Assembly (NCBI GenBank): GCA_003354135.1
Contig: PIVK01000007.1
Coordinates: 1 to 64,000 of the forward strand
Direction: 5' to 3'
Origin: Rhodospirillales bacterium
GTDB lineage: Bacteria > Pseudomonadota > Alphaproteobacteria > Rhodospirillales > GLO-3
Length of the DNA stretch: 64,000 nt
In this document: one piece after another, positions 8,234 to 18,308 of the stretch
Layout of the letters: each line of letters begins with the position of its first letter
How positions within the stretch are numbered: position 1 is the stretch's first letter
Notes under the pieces: generated by a model
Databases searched by the model: none
Told to the model about the DNA's origin: nothing
Seen by the model: the letters and a program-made list of their open reading frames with translations, nothing else
Position numbers and translations under genes: made by a program

Positions 8234-9301
8234 TCAGACCTCCCTCATTATGGCGACGGCCCAGGCTTGGCCCAGGCTGACCGCCGGATCGCCAGGACTC
8301 AAGGCTTCGGGCAGCAGGACGCGGAGGCCCTTCCCGGCCAGGGTCGCCGCCAGACCGGCGCGCAGCACCCGGTTGAGGAAACAGCCACCCGAGAGCACCA
8401 CGGTTGGAATGCCGGTTGCCTCGGCGGCTTCGCCAACCCAGTGAGCAAGAGCCGCTTCGAGCGTGCCGTGGAAAAGATCGGCGCCTTCGGATGCGTCCAT
8501 GTCGGTCAGGGCGGACAATAGCGGCAGCAGGTCCAGCACGCCGTCCTCCAGGCTCCAGGCGCCGTCCATGACCTTCGGTTTGCCGACCATGGCTTCCAGC
8601 GCCATCGGCGCCTCCCCCTCGAAAGCCGTGACGGGCTTCAATCCCAAGAGTCCGCAGGCGGCGTCGAACAAGCGGCCGGCCGAGGTGGTGGTCCGGTGCC
8701 CGGTCCCGCGTTCCAGCATGCTCTGCAGCATGGCAGCCCCGGGGATAGCCGAGAACCGCTGTGTGATCTCCTCGCCCCGGCCCAGGGCATGAAGCGCCGA
8801 TGCCGCCATGCGCCAGGGCTCGCGGGCCGCTTTGTCGCCGCCGGGAAGGTACAAGGGGCGCAGGTGGCCCCGGCGCTCGAAGCCTCGGCGGTCGACACGC
8901 AGAAGTTCGCCGCCCCAGGATTGACCGTCGGTGCCGAGGCCGTAGCCGTCCAGCGCGAGTCCTAAGACCGGGCCACGCTCCCCGTGCTCGGCCATGACGG
9001 CGGCGACGTGGGCGTGGTGGTGCTGGACGGGGATTGCTTCGGCGTTGAAGTTCTGCGCCCGACGGCTGGAATAGAAATCGGGATGCAGGTCGTGGGCGAC
9101 GGTTGTCGGGGCCGCTTGGCGGAGCAGGCTTTCGATGGCGCCCTCGAAGGCCTCGATGGCCTTCCGGGTATCGAGATTGCCCACGCCATCGGACACCAGG
9201 GCTTGACCGTTGGCGACCAGGGTCACGGTGCTCTTAAGAAACGCGCCGAGCCCCAGAACCGGAGGCCCGTCGTAGGGCAGTGGAACTGTATGGGCGATCA
9301 C
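8234..9301 (-). CDS. hypF: HypF, short form with only the carbamoyltransferase domain
   Basis: At 355 residues this is about half the usual HypF (about 750). It contains only the Kae1/HypF C-terminal domain: [16 protein letters not shown] (metal-binding histidines near 93-98), [19 protein letters not shown], the [14 protein letters not shown] stretch and the closing [17 protein letters not shown]. The acylphosphatase, zinc-finger and YrdC domains that make carbamoyl-adenylate are absent, with no sign of them upstream: the gene begins four bases inside the hypB end. A short HypF1 of about this size is known in Ralstonia eutropha, where full-length copies also exist. Whether this one works alone cannot be told here. 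Confidence 0.92.
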   Translation of the reverse strand: MIAHTVPLPYDGPPVLGLGAFLKSTVTLVANGQALVSDGVGNLDTRKAIEAFEGAIESLLRQAAPTTVAHDLHPDFYSSRRAQNFNAEAIPVQHHHAHVAAVMAEHGERGPVLGLALDGYGLGTDGQSWGGELLRVDRRGFERRGHLRPLYLPGGDKAAREPWRMAASALHALGRGEEITQRFSAIPGAAMLQSMLERGTGHRTTTSAGRLFDAACGLLGLKPVTAFEGEAPMALEAMVGKPKVMDGAWSLEDGVLDLLPLLSALTDMDASEGADLFHGTLEAALAHWVGEAAEATGIPTVVLSGGCFLNRVLRAGLAATLAGKGLRVLLPEALSPGDPAVSLGQAWAVAIMREV

Positions 9302-10089
9302 GCCGGCCTAGCCCCCGCAGAGATCCAATCGTACCAAGCGGCGAGCCCCTCGCCACTGGTCGCCGAGAGCGGAAGGACCTCCAGGTCAGGGTGGATGCGC
9401 CGGGCGAATTCGATGCAGAGTTCCACGTCAAAGCCGACATGGGGCAGCAGGTCGATCTTGTTGAGGACCATCAGGTCGGCAGCATGAAACATGTCGGGAT
9501 ACTTCAACGGTTTATCCGCGCCTTCGGTGACCGAGAGCACCACCACCTTATGGGCCTCGCCGAGGTCGAAGGCCGCGGGGCAGACCAGGTTCCCCACGTT
9601 CTCGATGAAAACCAGGCCGCCCTCGGCCGGGGCCAAGGTCTCCAGGGCGTGCCCCACCATGTGGGCGTCCAGGTGGCAGCCCTTTCCCGTATTGACCTGC
9701 ACCGCCGGCACGCCGGTCTCGCGAATGCGCTCGGCGTCGAACGAGGTCTGCTGATCACCTTCGATGACGGCGATGGGCCAGCGATCCTTGGTGTCGGTGA
9801 TGGTGCGGGTCAACAGTGTCGTCTTGCCGGCGCCGGGGCTGGACACCAGGTTGAGGGCAAAGGCCTTGCGTTCCGCCAGATAGGCGCGGTTGACGGCGGC
9901 CAACCGGTCATTCTCGGAAAGGATGTTGCGCTCCACCTCGACGATCCGGGCTTCGTCCATGCCAGGCACATGAACCCCGCCGATGCCGCCGCCATAGTCG
10001 TGGTGGTGGTCATGGTTGTGGCCGTGGTGATGGCGGCCCTGGGCGTCTTTCTCTATTGCTGCTTGGCCGCAGCCGCAAACCGTGCACAT
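9298..10089 (-). CDS. hypB: HypB, nickel-inserting GTPase with histidine-rich tail
   Basis: HypB is a SIMIBI-class GTPase that drives nickel insertion together with HypA. The 263 residues start with MCTVCGCG, the high-affinity nickel CxxCGC motif. A histidine-rich stretch follows ([15 protein letters not shown], about residues 20-34), which can store nickel. The P-loop [14 protein letters not shown], switch region and [12 protein letters not shown] are clear. hypA ends immediately upstream (10090), so the genes abut, and it overlaps hypF by four bases. Confidence 0.96.
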   Translation of the reverse strand: MCTVCGCGQAAIEKDAQGRHHHGHNHDHHHDYGGGIGGVHVPGMDEARIVEVERNILSENDRLAAVNRAYLAERKAFALNLVSSPGAGKTTLLTRTITDTKDRWPIAVIEGDQQTSFDAERIRETGVPAVQVNTGKGCHLDAHMVGHALETLAPAEGGLVFIENVGNLVCPAAFDLGEAHKVVVLSVTEGADKPLKYPDMFHAADLMVLNKIDLLPHVGFDVELCIEFARRIHPDLEVLPLSATSGEGLAAWYDWISAGARPA

Positions 10090-10431
10090 TCAATCGACCT
10101 CCAAGTCCTTGATACGGAGTTCATTGCCGCCGGTGACCTGCAATTGGTGCCCGCCGCAGCGGGGGCAGGGGTCGTAGCGGGCGGAAACTTCGACCGTCGT
10201 GCTGCAGGTCATGCACCAAGCCTGACCCGGTGGGCAGAGAATTTCAAGCTCCGCGTCTTCGGCGATGGTGCCGTGGGTCACGGCCTTGAAGCAGAAGCGT
10301 ATGGCCTCGGGCTCCACGTGGCCCAGTGCGCCGACTTCAAGGTGCACAATCCGGACCTTGGAAAACTCCTGGCGTTTGGCCTCATCTTCGATAATGCGGA
10401 GCATGCTCTCGCAGAGCGACATTTCATGCAT
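10090..10431 (-). CDS. hypA: HypA, nickel metallochaperone
   Basis: The protein has 113 residues and starts MHEMSLCESML. The N-terminal Met-His-Glu is the nickel-binding motif, and CMTC plus CPRC (in ARYDPCPRCGGH) form the zinc site. The family delivers nickel to the hydrogenase large subunit with HypB. Start 10431 was chosen for the obligatory MHE; it overlaps the end of hupK by eight bases. A longer open frame exists upstream but is the hupK shadow. Confidence 0.95.
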   Translation of the reverse strand: MHEMSLCESMLRIIEDEAKRQEFSKVRIVHLEVGALGHVEPEAIRFCFKAVTHGTIAEDAELEILCPPGQAWCMTCSTTVEVSARYDPCPRCGGHQLQVTGGNELRIKDLEVD

Positions 10432-11560
10432 GCGCCACCTCCACCCGGCAGGTGACGCAAGGATCCAGCGCCGCCACCAGGAGCCGGGCCCGGGTTTCAA
10501 TGTCCTCGGCAGGGGCCCCTTGCAGACCCTGGACCAGGGCCCCTTCGGGGTGGAAGTTCCATTCGGTAGGCGCCAGAATCCGATAGCGGGAAACTGTGCC
10601 GTCCGCCACCTCGACCCGGTGGACCAAGCGTCCGCGGGCCGCTTCGACGACACCCAGGCCCGAGCCGCTGCCCGTGGTGTCGCCACCGCCCGTGTCCGCG
10701 GCAAGGCGGGAAATTAGGAGTTCCATCTCGGCGAGCACGGCCTCAAGTTCCACCAGACGGGCGATGACGAAGGCCAGGAGACCTACGCCGAACCGCTCGC
10801 GGATTCCGGCAACGATCGGCGTCTTCCATTGGCGGGCGAGGGGGCCGGTATGGAAGACCTCGCCCTGCCAGCGCGGCGCGGCGGCAAAGGCCCGGTCCTC
10901 ATCGGCAACTATGCGAAGATTGAGTTCGGATCGGTCAAGTCGGGGCAGCGGTTTTACGCAGGTGGTGCCGAATCCGGCCAAACTCTGATCGAGGATATGG
11001 CGTGCCAGGCGGGCCGGCGGGGTCCGGGCGGCCTCGGCCCAGGCCTCCACCCCTGTCTCCCAGGCGGTCCCGAGTAAGGTGTCCCGTATGTTCCGGACCA
11101 ATGGCCCCAGGTCCGGCGCTCCAGAGACCAGGCGTCCGCCGCCGGGGCGATTCCAGTCGCCATCCGGGAACAGCGCTTTCGTAATCTGACCCAGCGGGCG
11201 TTTGATGGCGGCCAGGGCTGCGACACCGGTTTCCTCGCCGAGGAAGGGCGGCCAATCCATGAGAGACCTCCAGCAATGCTCGCCGGTCGTTTCCGCCAGC
11301 AGCAGCAGACGCCGTGCGGCCCGCTGAGGATCGGCCGGGTGAAGATCCAGGGCCGCCTCTATCGCCTCAATCCCGGCATGGGCTTGGGCGGTGCCGCAGA
11401 TGGAGAACATGTTGGGCAGTAGCCGCAGAACCTCATTGACGGGACGGCCTTCGAGGGCCGAACTGGCGCCGAGGGGACGTTTGGATGTGATCTCCGTGGT
11501 TGCCACTCGGTCCGCCTTGAGCGTCAGCCCCAGCGTTATGCCGCCTTCGATCTCCATCAA
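10424..11560 (-). CDS. hupK: HupK/HoxV, large-subunit-like hydrogenase maturation protein
   Basis: This 378-residue protein resembles a degenerate hydrogenase large subunit, as known for HupK/HoxV. It has MFSICGTAQAHAGIEAIE near residue 52, where active large subunits have RICGVC, and ends in DPCVTCRVEVAHA, a vestige of the DPCxxCxxH nickel-binding end. Family members act as scaffold or carrier for the iron-cyanide-CO unit in uptake hydrogenase biogenesis. It is the first gene of the minus-strand hyp operon and faces rimO across 172 bp. An alternative ATG lies three bases inside. Confidence 0.85.
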   Translation of the reverse strand: MMEIEGGITLGLTLKADRVATTEITSKRPLGASSALEGRPVNEVLRLLPNMFSICGTAQAHAGIEAIEAALDLHPADPQRAARRLLLLAETTGEHCWRSLMDWPPFLGEETGVAALAAIKRPLGQITKALFPDGDWNRPGGGRLVSGAPDLGPLVRNIRDTLLGTAWETGVEAWAEAARTPPARLARHILDQSLAGFGTTCVKPLPRLDRSELNLRIVADEDRAFAAAPRWQGEVFHTGPLARQWKTPIVAGIRERFGVGLLAFVIARLVELEAVLAEMELLISRLAADTGGGDTTGSGSGLGVVEAARGRLVHRVEVADGTVSRYRILAPTEWNFHPEGALVQGLQGAPAEDIETRARLLVAALDPCVTCRVEVAHA

Positions 11561-11695
11561 TTCAGTGTCTCTTGGGAAGTGTGAAACAGAAGTGCGGGTC
11601 CTTCCGGGCCATCATCCGCCCTATTTCCGATCCCTTGGGAACCCCGTTGGTCCCATGTCAAAGCAATTCTGGCGGCACGTCAACCGGAATGGCGA

Positions 11696-11732
11696 TTGAT
11701 TTAACGGGACATGCGCAGCATATAAAGCCCCC
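11696..11732 (+). promoter_or_regulatory. Candidate rimO promoter giving a leaderless transcript
   Basis: TTGATT (11696-11701) and TATAAA (11721-11726) are 19 bp apart. The -10 box ends six bases before the rimO ATG, and no ribosome binding site precedes the ATG, so the transcript may start at or next to the start codon. The spacer is two bases longer than ideal. Confidence 0.3.
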
Positions 11733-13055
11733 ATGATCCAGAAAGCCAATCCCAAAGTGGGTATCGTCAGCCTTGGCTGCGCCAAGGCGCTGGTGGATTC
11801 CGAGCGCATCCTGACCAAGTTGCGCGCCGAAGGCTACGATATCTCCCAGAGCTACGACGGTGCCGACGTGGTGATCGTCAATACCTGCGGGTTCCTGGAC
11901 AGCGCCCGAGCAGAATCTCTGGAAGCCATTGGCGAGGCCATGGCCGAGAATGGCCGTGTGGTGGTCACGGGATGCCTCGGCCTCGACGAGGCCGTCATCC
12001 GCAACGATCACCCGGGTGTTCTCGCCGTCAGCGGCCCCCACCAGTACGAGGCGGTCATCAACGCTGTCCATCAAGCCGTCCCCCCGGCCCACGACCCGTA
12101 CCTCGATCTGGTGCCGCCCGAAGGTATCCGCCTGACGCCCCGCCATTACGCGTATCTCAAGATTTCCGAGGGATGCAACCATCGGTGCCGGTTCTGCATC
12201 ATCCCGGGACTGCGGGGCCCGCTGGTAAGCCGCTCGGCCGTGGACGTGCTGGAAGAGGCCGAGTGCCTGGCCGAAGCCGGGGTCCGGGAACTCCTGGTCA
12301 TTTCTCAGGACACCGGGGCCTATGGGGCGGACTTGAACCATGCCCAGAGCTCCTGGCGCGGGAACCCGATCAAAGCCCGCATGACGGAACTGGCGGCGGC
12401 GCTGGGACGGCTCGGTGTCTGGGTGCGGCTGCACTACGTTTATCCCTATCCGCAGGTGGACGAACTGCTGCCCCTGATGGCCGATGGCAAGGTGCTGCCC
12501 TACCTCGACGTCCCCTTCCAGCACGCGAGCCCTTCGGTGCTCAAGGCCATGCGCCGTCCGGCGGACCAGGAACGCACGCTGGAGCGCATCGCCAAATGGC
12601 GAGATGCCTGCCCGGACCTCACCATTCGTTCCACCTTCATCGTCGGCTTCCCCGGCGAGACGGAGGAGGACTTCGAGGGTCTGCTTGACTGGCTGGAGGA
12701 AGCGAAGCTGGATCGCGTCGGATGCTTTAAGTACGAGGACGTGGAGGGGGCTCCGGCCAATGACCTGCCGGACCATGTCGAGGACGAGATCAAAGCCGAA
12801 CGCTGGGAACGCCTGATGGAACTCCAGCACGGCATCAGCGAAGAAAATCTGGTTGCTAAGATCGGGCGACGCCTGGACGTCCTAATCGATGACGTAGGCA
12901 CCGATGGCGCCGTTGGCCGCACCCAGGCGGATTCTCCCGAAGTCGATGGCAGTGTCCATCTGCCGGGTGAAACGGGGCTTGCCCCCGGCGACCTGGTGAC
13001 GGTCGAGGTTACGGACGCGGACGCTTATGATCTGTGGGGGCGGGTCCGAGACTGA
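11733..13055 (+). CDS. rimO: RimO, ribosomal protein S12 methylthiotransferase
   Basis: RimO is a radical-SAM enzyme that adds a methylthio group to an aspartate of ribosomal protein S12. Its 440 residues show the N-terminal UPF0004 domain ([13 protein letters not shown], with Cys near 15, and NTCGFLDSA), the radical-SAM cluster motif [13 protein letters not shown] (CxxxCxxC) and the C-terminal TRAM domain. [13 protein letters not shown] and DVPFQHASP distinguish it from MiaB. The start is fixed by homology. It is divergent from hupK and convergent with hpnH (19-bp gap). Confidence 0.95.
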   Translation: MIQKANPKVGIVSLGCAKALVDSERILTKLRAEGYDISQSYDGADVVIVNTCGFLDSARAESLEAIGEAMAENGRVVVTGCLGLDEAVIRNDHPGVLAVSGPHQYEAVINAVHQAVPPAHDPYLDLVPPEGIRLTPRHYAYLKISEGCNHRCRFCIIPGLRGPLVSRSAVDVLEEAECLAEAGVRELLVISQDTGAYGADLNHAQSSWRGNPIKARMTELAAALGRLGVWVRLHYVYPYPQVDELLPLMADGKVLPYLDVPFQHASPSVLKAMRRPADQERTLERIAKWRDACPDLTIRSTFIVGFPGETEEDFEGLLDWLEEAKLDRVGCFKYEDVEGAPANDLPDHVEDEIKAERWERLMELQHGISEENLVAKIGRRLDVLIDDVGTDGAVGRTQADSPEVDGSVHLPGETGLAPGDLVTVEVTDADAYDLWGRVRD

Positions 13056-13074
13056 GATCGGCCTCGAACACGTA

Positions 13075-14136
13075 TTACGCCGGGCGCTGGTTGTCGGGCG
13101 GGTTCTCCGGGGCCATTGGACCCTCGGTGCGGGGGCCCATGAGGGCCACGCGGGCTGCCTTCAAGGGATGCGAGAGCGTATCCTCGACCGCCGTCGGTTC
13201 GTAGCCGCAATGCATCATGCAGTCCGCGCACTTCTCGTACGCCCCGGTGCCATAGCTGTCCCAATCGGTGTCCGCCATCAGGGCGGAGAAGGTGGGGGCG
13301 GTGCCCTCATTGATCAGGTAGCAGGGTTTCTGCCAGCCAAAGACGTTGCGGGTTGGGTTGCCCCAAGGCCGGCAGCGGTAGTCCTGGTTGCCGGCCAGAA
13401 AGTCGACGTAGAGGCTCGACTGGTTGAATCTCCAGTTCCGCCCCTTGCCCTTCTTGAGGAGTTCGCGAAACAGCGTCTTGGTGCTGGTTCGGGTCAGGAA
13501 ATGGTTCTGGTCCGGGGCGCGCTCGTAGGCGTAACCGGGGGCGATGGTCACGCCTTCGCTGGCCAGTTCGGCGCAGGCGAAGGTCAGGAATTCGGCCATT
13601 TCATCCACGTTGGAATCGACGAACAGCGTGCAGTTGATGGTGGTTCGGAATCCTCTATGCCGAGCCGCCTTCAAAGCCGAGACCGCCTTGTCGAAGGCTC
13701 CTTCCCGGCTGACCGCCTTGTCGTGGTGTTCGCGCATGCCGTCCAGGTGAACCGAGAAGGTGAGGTAGGGGGACGGATCGAATCGGTCCAGCCGTTTTTC
13801 CAGCAGGAGCGCATTGGTGCAGAGGTAGACGAACTTCTTGCGTGCCGTCAGCCCCGCGACGATGGCCTCGATTTCCGTGTGCAGCAGCGGCTCGCCACCG
13901 GCGATGGAAACAACGGGCACGCCGCATTCCTCGGCCGCTGAAATGCAGTCTTCGGCGCTCAGGCGCCGGTTCAGGATTTCGGGGGGGTAATCGATCTTAC
14001 CGCATCCGGTGCAGGAAAGATTGCATCGGAACAGCGGTTCCAGCATAAGGACCAGCGGATAACGGGCATTGCGGCGGAGACGCTGCTTCACAATGTAAGC
14101 CCCGACCCGGAGTTGCTGGATCAGGGGGACGCTCAT
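13075..14136 (-). CDS. hpnH: HpnH, adenosylhopane synthase (radical SAM)
   Basis: HpnH couples a 5'-deoxyadenosyl radical to a hopene-type triterpene, the first step to C35 hopanoids. The 353 residues include [16 protein letters not shown] (radical-SAM CxxxCxxC), [11 protein letters not shown] (SAM-binding GGE), [10 protein letters not shown] and [12 protein letters not shown], all typical of HpnH, and a cysteine-bearing C-terminal part ([14 protein letters not shown]). Its start overlaps the ispH end by four bases, placing it in a unit with ispH and the epimerase upstream. Confidence 0.94.
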   Translation of the reverse strand: MSVPLIQQLRVGAYIVKQRLRRNARYPLVLMLEPLFRCNLSCTGCGKIDYPPEILNRRLSAEDCISAAEECGVPVVSIAGGEPLLHTEIEAIVAGLTARKKFVYLCTNALLLEKRLDRFDPSPYLTFSVHLDGMREHHDKAVSREGAFDKAVSALKAARHRGFRTTINCTLFVDSNVDEMAEFLTFACAELASEGVTIAPGYAYERAPDQNHFLTRTSTKTLFRELLKKGKGRNWRFNQSSLYVDFLAGNQDYRCRPWGNPTRNVFGWQKPCYLINEGTAPTFSALMADTDWDSYGTGAYEKCADCMMHCGYEPTAVEDTLSHPLKAARVALMGPRTEGPMAPENPPDNQRPA

Positions 14137-15107
14137 GGCGCCTCGGCCTTTTTCTTCTGTTCCACGGCGCGCGCGAGTTCTTTGGGCAGCTTGAACTGCA
14201 TGTTCTCATCGACTCCGGGCAGGGATCCGAGGCAGAGCGTCCCGAAATTTTTCAGTCGGTTCAGGAGTTCGGCCACCAGTTCCTCGGGCGCCGACGCGCC
14301 GGCCGTGATGCCGACCGTTGTCACGTCGTCGAACCAGGCTTCGTTCAGGCCCTCGGCATCGTCGATCAGATATGCGTCGACGCCCATCTCGGCGCCGATC
14401 TCGCGCAGGCGGTTGGAATTGGAGCTGTTCTTGGCTCCCACAACGAGCAACAAATCGACTTCCGACGCCAACTGACGGACCGCACGCTGCCGGTTCTGGG
14501 TAGCATAGCAGATGTCCTTGACGTCGGGGCCGCAGATGCGTGGGAAGCGCACCTTCAGCGAGTCGATGACGTCCTTGGTTTCGTCCACGCTGAGGGTCGT
14601 CTGGGTGACGTAGGCCACTTGCTTGGCGTTCTTGACCTTGATTTTCTCCACGTCCTCCGGCCGCGTCACCAGAAGGACACCTCCCGGGATGCGGCCCCGC
14701 GTGCCTTCCACTTCGGGGTGGCCGTTGTGACCGATGAGGATTACTTCACACCCTTTTCGGACGTGCAATTGGCCTTCCTTGTGGACCTTGGAGACCAGCG
14801 GGCAGGTGGCGTCGATCACCGGCAGGTTGCGGCTTCTGGCTTCCTGCTCGATGGCTTCGGAGACTCCGTGCGCGCTGAAGATAGTCACTGCCCCGTTAGG
14901 GATTTCGTCCAGTTTCTCGACGAATACCGCCCCCTTCTCGCGCAAGGTTTCAACGACTCGTTTGTTATGGACGATTTCGTGGCGCACATAGACGGGCGGG
15001 CCGTAGATATCGAGGGCCCGCTCGACGATTTCAATGGCGCGCTCAACCCCGGCACAAAAGCCCCGCGGCTCAGCCAGGATGACATGCAATATCCGTTCTT
15101 CCGTCAT
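14133..15107 (-). CDS. ispH: IspH, HMBPP reductase (isoprenoid precursor synthesis)
   Basis: IspH makes IPP and DMAPP at the last step of the MEP pathway, supplying the squalene and hopene route. The 324 residues carry the three 4Fe-4S cysteines: [27 protein letters not shown] and [11 protein letters not shown], plus FSAHGVS and [11 protein letters not shown]. Start 15107 (MTEERILHV) was chosen; a longer frame runs into the upstream epimerase gene, which it overlaps by four bases. The coupling to hpnH fits hopanoid supply. Confidence 0.95.
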   Translation of the reverse strand: MTEERILHVILAEPRGFCAGVERAIEIVERALDIYGPPVYVRHEIVHNKRVVETLREKGAVFVEKLDEIPNGAVTIFSAHGVSEAIEQEARSRNLPVIDATCPLVSKVHKEGQLHVRKGCEVILIGHNGHPEVEGTRGRIPGGVLLVTRPEDVEKIKVKNAKQVAYVTQTTLSVDETKDVIDSLKVRFPRICGPDVKDICYATQNRQRAVRQLASEVDLLLVVGAKNSSNSNRLREIGAEMGVDAYLIDDAEGLNEAWFDDVTTVGITAGASAPEELVAELLNRLKNFGTLCLGSLPGVDENMQFKLPKELARAVEQKKKAEAP

Positions 15108-16153
15108 GACCCGAGGTTTTGCCCCACCGGCGGGTTCTGGGCAAGAGGAAGCTTGGGCCTTCGGGTCAACAGCCCCTGGGCGTCCAGCCATAAGATCTCG
15201 TCTTGCAGCGCGTTTACCACGGCCCCGGAATCAAAACCGAGCTCACGGGCTGCCTTGGTGCTGTCGAACGCCATCGGTGTGTGGACGAGGCGGACTCCCG
15301 TCAAGGGGGCGACCGGTGGCCGGTGCGTGATCCGGTCGGCGATGAACTCCGAGACTGCACCCACGGCGAACGCCAGCCAATAGGGAATGGGGGTCGTGGG
15401 CATGGGAAGCCCCGTCATCCGGGCCAGGGTTTCCAGCAGATCTCTGAGCCGGATGTTCTCACCGCCCAGAATGTAGCGTTCGCCGGGCCGGCCGCGTTCG
15501 GCGGCCAGCACATGGCCGCGCGCCGCGTCGCGGACGTCCACCATGTTAAGGGTGCAGTCGAGATAAAAGCGGCTGTGCCCATTGAGGAAGTGCAGCAACA
15601 TGCCGGTCGGCGGCGTGACCAGGTGATCGCCGGGCCCCACGGGCAGGGTCGGATTGACCACCACGACGGGCAGACCGTCTTTGCGCGCTGCCTCAAGTGC
15701 CCGCCGTTCCGCCAGGAACTTTGAGCGGCAGTAGGGACCGGGCATGTCCTCCACCGTGAGTCCTGTCTCCTCGTTGATGACAAGACCATTTTGGGCGCGG
15801 CGGCCGCCCCTCAGGACCGACTCGGTGGAGGTATGGACGATGCATTCCAAGCCGGCCTTGGCGGCCGCAGTGAGAACGATCTCGGTGCCGCGCAGGTTAC
15901 ACTCCTCGAACGTCTTCTTGTCGGCCGCCCAGAGGTTGGGATTGGCGGCCAGGTGGTAGAGACGCCGCACGCCATTGAGCGCCGAGGCGACGGTCGACGC
16001 GTCGAGGATCGATCCCTGGACGGTCTCTGCCTCCCGAGGAAGATGCGACATATCGCGGATGTCGAGGACCCGCACCCCCTCGCCCCGTTCCAACAGGTAG
16101 CGGGCCAGATGACTGCCGATGAACCCCGCACCGCCCGTAATCAGATTGCGCAT
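15104..16153 (-). CDS. HpnA-like NAD-dependent epimerase/dehydratase
   Basis: A 349-residue extended short-chain dehydrogenase. It starts [20 protein letters not shown] (dinucleotide-binding GxxGxxG) and keeps a YxxxK-type active-site motif ([14 protein letters not shown]), where the order around tyrosine is PYCRSK. It resembles the divergently transcribed hpnA, with which it shares the GPY...SKF motif and the ERY(I/V)LGGE stretch, so the two are probably ancient paralogues. Its substrate is unknown; its place with ispH and hpnH suggests a role in making or tailoring hopanoid side chains. It is the first gene of the minus-strand unit. Confidence 0.82.
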   Translation of the reverse strand: MRNLITGGAGFIGSHLARYLLERGEGVRVLDIRDMSHLPREAETVQGSILDASTVASALNGVRRLYHLAANPNLWAADKKTFEECNLRGTEIVLTAAAKAGLECIVHTSTESVLRGGRRAQNGLVINEETGLTVEDMPGPYCRSKFLAERRALEAARKDGLPVVVVNPTLPVGPGDHLVTPPTGMLLHFLNGHSRFYLDCTLNMVDVRDAARGHVLAAERGRPGERYILGGENIRLRDLLETLARMTGLPMPTTPIPYWLAFAVGAVSEFIADRITHRPPVAPLTGVRLVHTPMAFDSTKAARELGFDSGAVVNALQDEILWLDAQGLLTRRPKLPLAQNPPVGQNLGS

Positions 16154-16245
16154 GGCGGTCCTTGTCCCGAACGCGTTCCCAGTTCAGCAAGGTAGCAATG
16201 TTTTCGTCCTTGGTGTATCCGGGATTTCATGCGGGAGGTTGCGCC

Positions 16246-17238
16246 ATGACGATTCTGGTGACCGGAGCGACGGGGTTTGTCGGCTCGGCGGTGGCGCGGC
16301 TGCTTCTGGAGCGTGGCGAGCGCGTGCGGGTGCTGGCCCGTCCGGGTGGCGACAGGCGCAACCTGGACGGCCTTGACGTCGAGGTGGTCGAGGGCGATCT
16401 CATGGATGCGGATTCCCTGCAAGCCGCCGTTGCCGGATGCGGGGCACTGTTTCATGTCGCCGCGGACTATCGGCTTTGGGCCCGTGATCCTGGCGTGATG
16501 TTCGCTGCCAATGTCGGCGGCAGCCGAAATATCGTCCGTGCCGCCCAGGCTGCGGGAGCGGAGCGCATTGTCTACACGTCGTCGGTTGCCGTGTTGGGGA
16601 TTCCGAAGGACGGAACGCCGGGCGACGAGACGACTCCGGTCGCCTTTTCCGACATGATCGGCCCTTACAAGCAGTCAAAATTCCGAGCCGAGGAATCGGT
16701 GCGCGAACTGGTCCGGAACGAGGGGGCCCCAGTGGTGATCGTCAGCCCCTCGACCCCCATCGGCCCACGCGATATCAAGCCCACGCCTACCGGACGCATG
16801 ATCGTCGAGGCGGCGGCGGGACGCATGCCGGCCTATGTGGATACCGGGCTTAATATCGCGCACGTCGATGACGTGGCTCAGGGGCACCTGCTGGCCTGGG
16901 ACAAGGGGAGAGTGGGTGAGCGTTACGTGCTGGGCGGCGAGGACATGGAGTTGAAAGACATCCTGGCGGCGATCGCAGAGATTACCGGAGGCAAGGCGCC
17001 GTCGGTGAGAATCCCGCACCGTCTCATCCTGCCGATCGCCTATCTGGCCGAGGCCTGGACGCGGGCGAGCGGCGGGGCCGAGCCTTTCGTGAGCGTTGAT
17101 GGGGTGCGGATGGCGATGAAAAAGATGTTCTTCTCGTCCGGCAAGGCCCGGCGCGAACTTGGATATGCCCCCCGGCCGGCCCGTGAGGCACTGGCCGATG
17201 CCGTTGCCTGGTTCCGCGGCAACGGCTATCTCCGCTGA
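16246..17238 (+). CDS. hpnA: HpnA, hopanoid-associated sugar epimerase
   Basis: The protein has 330 residues and starts MTILVTGATGFVGSAVARLLL with a GxxGxxG site. Near residue 145 GPYKQSKFRAEESV holds the Tyr and Lys of the catalytic pair, and VYTSSVAVLG the serine/threonine part. The length and motifs fit the HpnA family, found across hopanoid clusters though its reaction is not settled. ATG 16246 is preceded by GGGAGG; the longer frame upstream lacks support. It heads the plus-strand set that continues with phosphonate genes. Confidence 0.88.
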   Translation: MTILVTGATGFVGSAVARLLLERGERVRVLARPGGDRRNLDGLDVEVVEGDLMDADSLQAAVAGCGALFHVAADYRLWARDPGVMFAANVGGSRNIVRAAQAAGAERIVYTSSVAVLGIPKDGTPGDETTPVAFSDMIGPYKQSKFRAEESVRELVRNEGAPVVIVSPSTPIGPRDIKPTPTGRMIVEAAAGRMPAYVDTGLNIAHVDDVAQGHLLAWDKGRVGERYVLGGEDMELKDILAAIAEITGGKAPSVRIPHRLILPIAYLAEAWTRASGGAEPFVSVDGVRMAMKKMFFSSGKARRELGYAPRPAREALADAVAWFRGNGYLR

Positions 17239-17370
17239 CGGACGGATCATGGGACACTTCTCCGCAGCCACGATCGCAGCCTGCGGCGTGCGCCGTCCAA
17301 TCTTGAAATTTTCCGCAAAAAGCCTACCTTCGCCCCCGCGCCGAAGTGCGCCAAGGACGGAAGGGCAGTC

Positions 17371-18114
17371 ATGAAAGCCATCATGCTGGCGGCGGGCGTG
17401 GGCTCGCGGCTCTACGGAGACAGCGGCGGCCAGCCGCCCAAGGCGCTCCTTGAATTCGAGGGCAAAACCCTTATGCGTCGCCACATCGAGACCCTTAGGC
17501 GCCGTGGTCTTGAGGGTATGACCCTGGTGGTGGGCTATCGCGCCGACGAAATCATGGCCGAGGCCAAGGCGGCGGGCGGAGATTTTGTCCGGTTCATCCA
17601 CAACCCCGACTTTCGGCGTGGCCCCGTGGTCTCTTTGTGGCTGGCGCGCGACGTGCTGCGTGACCATAGCGATGCCCTGTTCATGGATGCCGACGTGCTC
17701 TACCATCCGAGCTTGATCGAACGCCTGATCGATTCCGAACCCGAAAACTGCTTCCTTTACGACGAGGCATTCGAGCATGGCGACGAGCCGGTCACACTTT
17801 GCCTCAACGAGGGCGAGCCGGTCGAATTCGGCAAGGCCGTGTCGGGCACCTTTGATGCCAAGGGGGAATGGCCCGGGTTTCTGAAGCTGGGTCCGGAGAT
17901 GGGGGCCAAGCTGGCCGATGCATTGCAGACCTATATCGATGCCGACGATCTCGACGCCCCCTATGAACCGGCAATGCGCGACGTGCTGTTGGCCGAGCCC
18001 AGGGGCACCTTCGGCTATGAAGACATCACCGGCGAACCCTGGATCGAGATCGATTTCCCCGAGGACCTGGAACGAGCCCGCGGCGAGATCCTGGAGAGAA
18101 TAGGGACAATCTGA
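17371..18114 (+). CDS. MobA-like nucleotidyltransferase, candidate phosphonate CMP/NMP-transferase
   Basis: The 247 residues start AIMLAAGVGSRLYGD, the intact nucleotide-binding signature LAAGxGxRL, followed by PPKALLEFEGKTLM. FMDADVLY near residue 106 gives the metal-binding Asp-x-Asp, and WIEIDFPEDLERA near the end is usual for phosphocholine and 2-aminoethylphosphonate cytidylyltransferases. Sitting before the dioxygenase and PEP mutase genes, it could activate the phosphonate as a CMP adduct for the CDP-alcohol phosphotransferases. The neighbouring PEP mutase carries its own, degenerate copy of this domain. Substrate is inferred. Confidence 0.8.
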   Translation: MKAIMLAAGVGSRLYGDSGGQPPKALLEFEGKTLMRRHIETLRRRGLEGMTLVVGYRADEIMAEAKAAGGDFVRFIHNPDFRRGPVVSLWLARDVLRDHSDALFMDADVLYHPSLIERLIDSEPENCFLYDEAFEHGDEPVTLCLNEGEPVEFGKAVSGTFDAKGEWPGFLKLGPEMGAKLADALQTYIDADDLDAPYEPAMRDVLLAEPRGTFGYEDITGEPWIEIDFPEDLERARGEILERIGTI

Positions 18115-18221
18115 CCCGCCGGTCCCATCCGGCTACGTTCATGCCAGGGCCGGGCCGGGCGCGTATCTTGAGTGATGTCGGCGAGATATCCATTGCACAA
18201 CCGGATGCCAAGGCTTTAGTT

Positions 18222-18235
18222 ATTCGTGTACGAAT
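18222..18235. promoter_or_regulatory. Inverted repeat ATTCGT-N2-ACGAAT, possible operator
   Basis: Two perfect 6-base arms separated by two bases lie 74 bp upstream of the dioxygenase start, in a 194-bp gap between it and the nucleotidyltransferase gene. The form is that of a dimeric regulator site. No regulator gene is adjacent, so this is a weak call. Confidence 0.25.
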
Positions 18236-18308
18236 GCAGCAGACCTGGAATGTCGGCAGCCAGAGAGGTTTAGACCGGGCACCCGGCGGAAAGTGGGAAA
18301 GGAACGGC

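Noticed and set aside
6658-8280. 540-codon plus-strand open frame
   Set aside because: It lies antisense to hypD and hypC, which have clear catalytic motifs.
11561-11732. Sigma-54 promoter for the hyp operon
   Set aside because: A TTGC element is present on the minus strand, but no GG at the right distance upstream; the -24/-12 pattern is not met.
11658-12830. 390-codon minus-strand open frame
   Set aside because: Antisense of rimO, which is certain; the frame has shadow-like Arg/Gly/His-rich composition.
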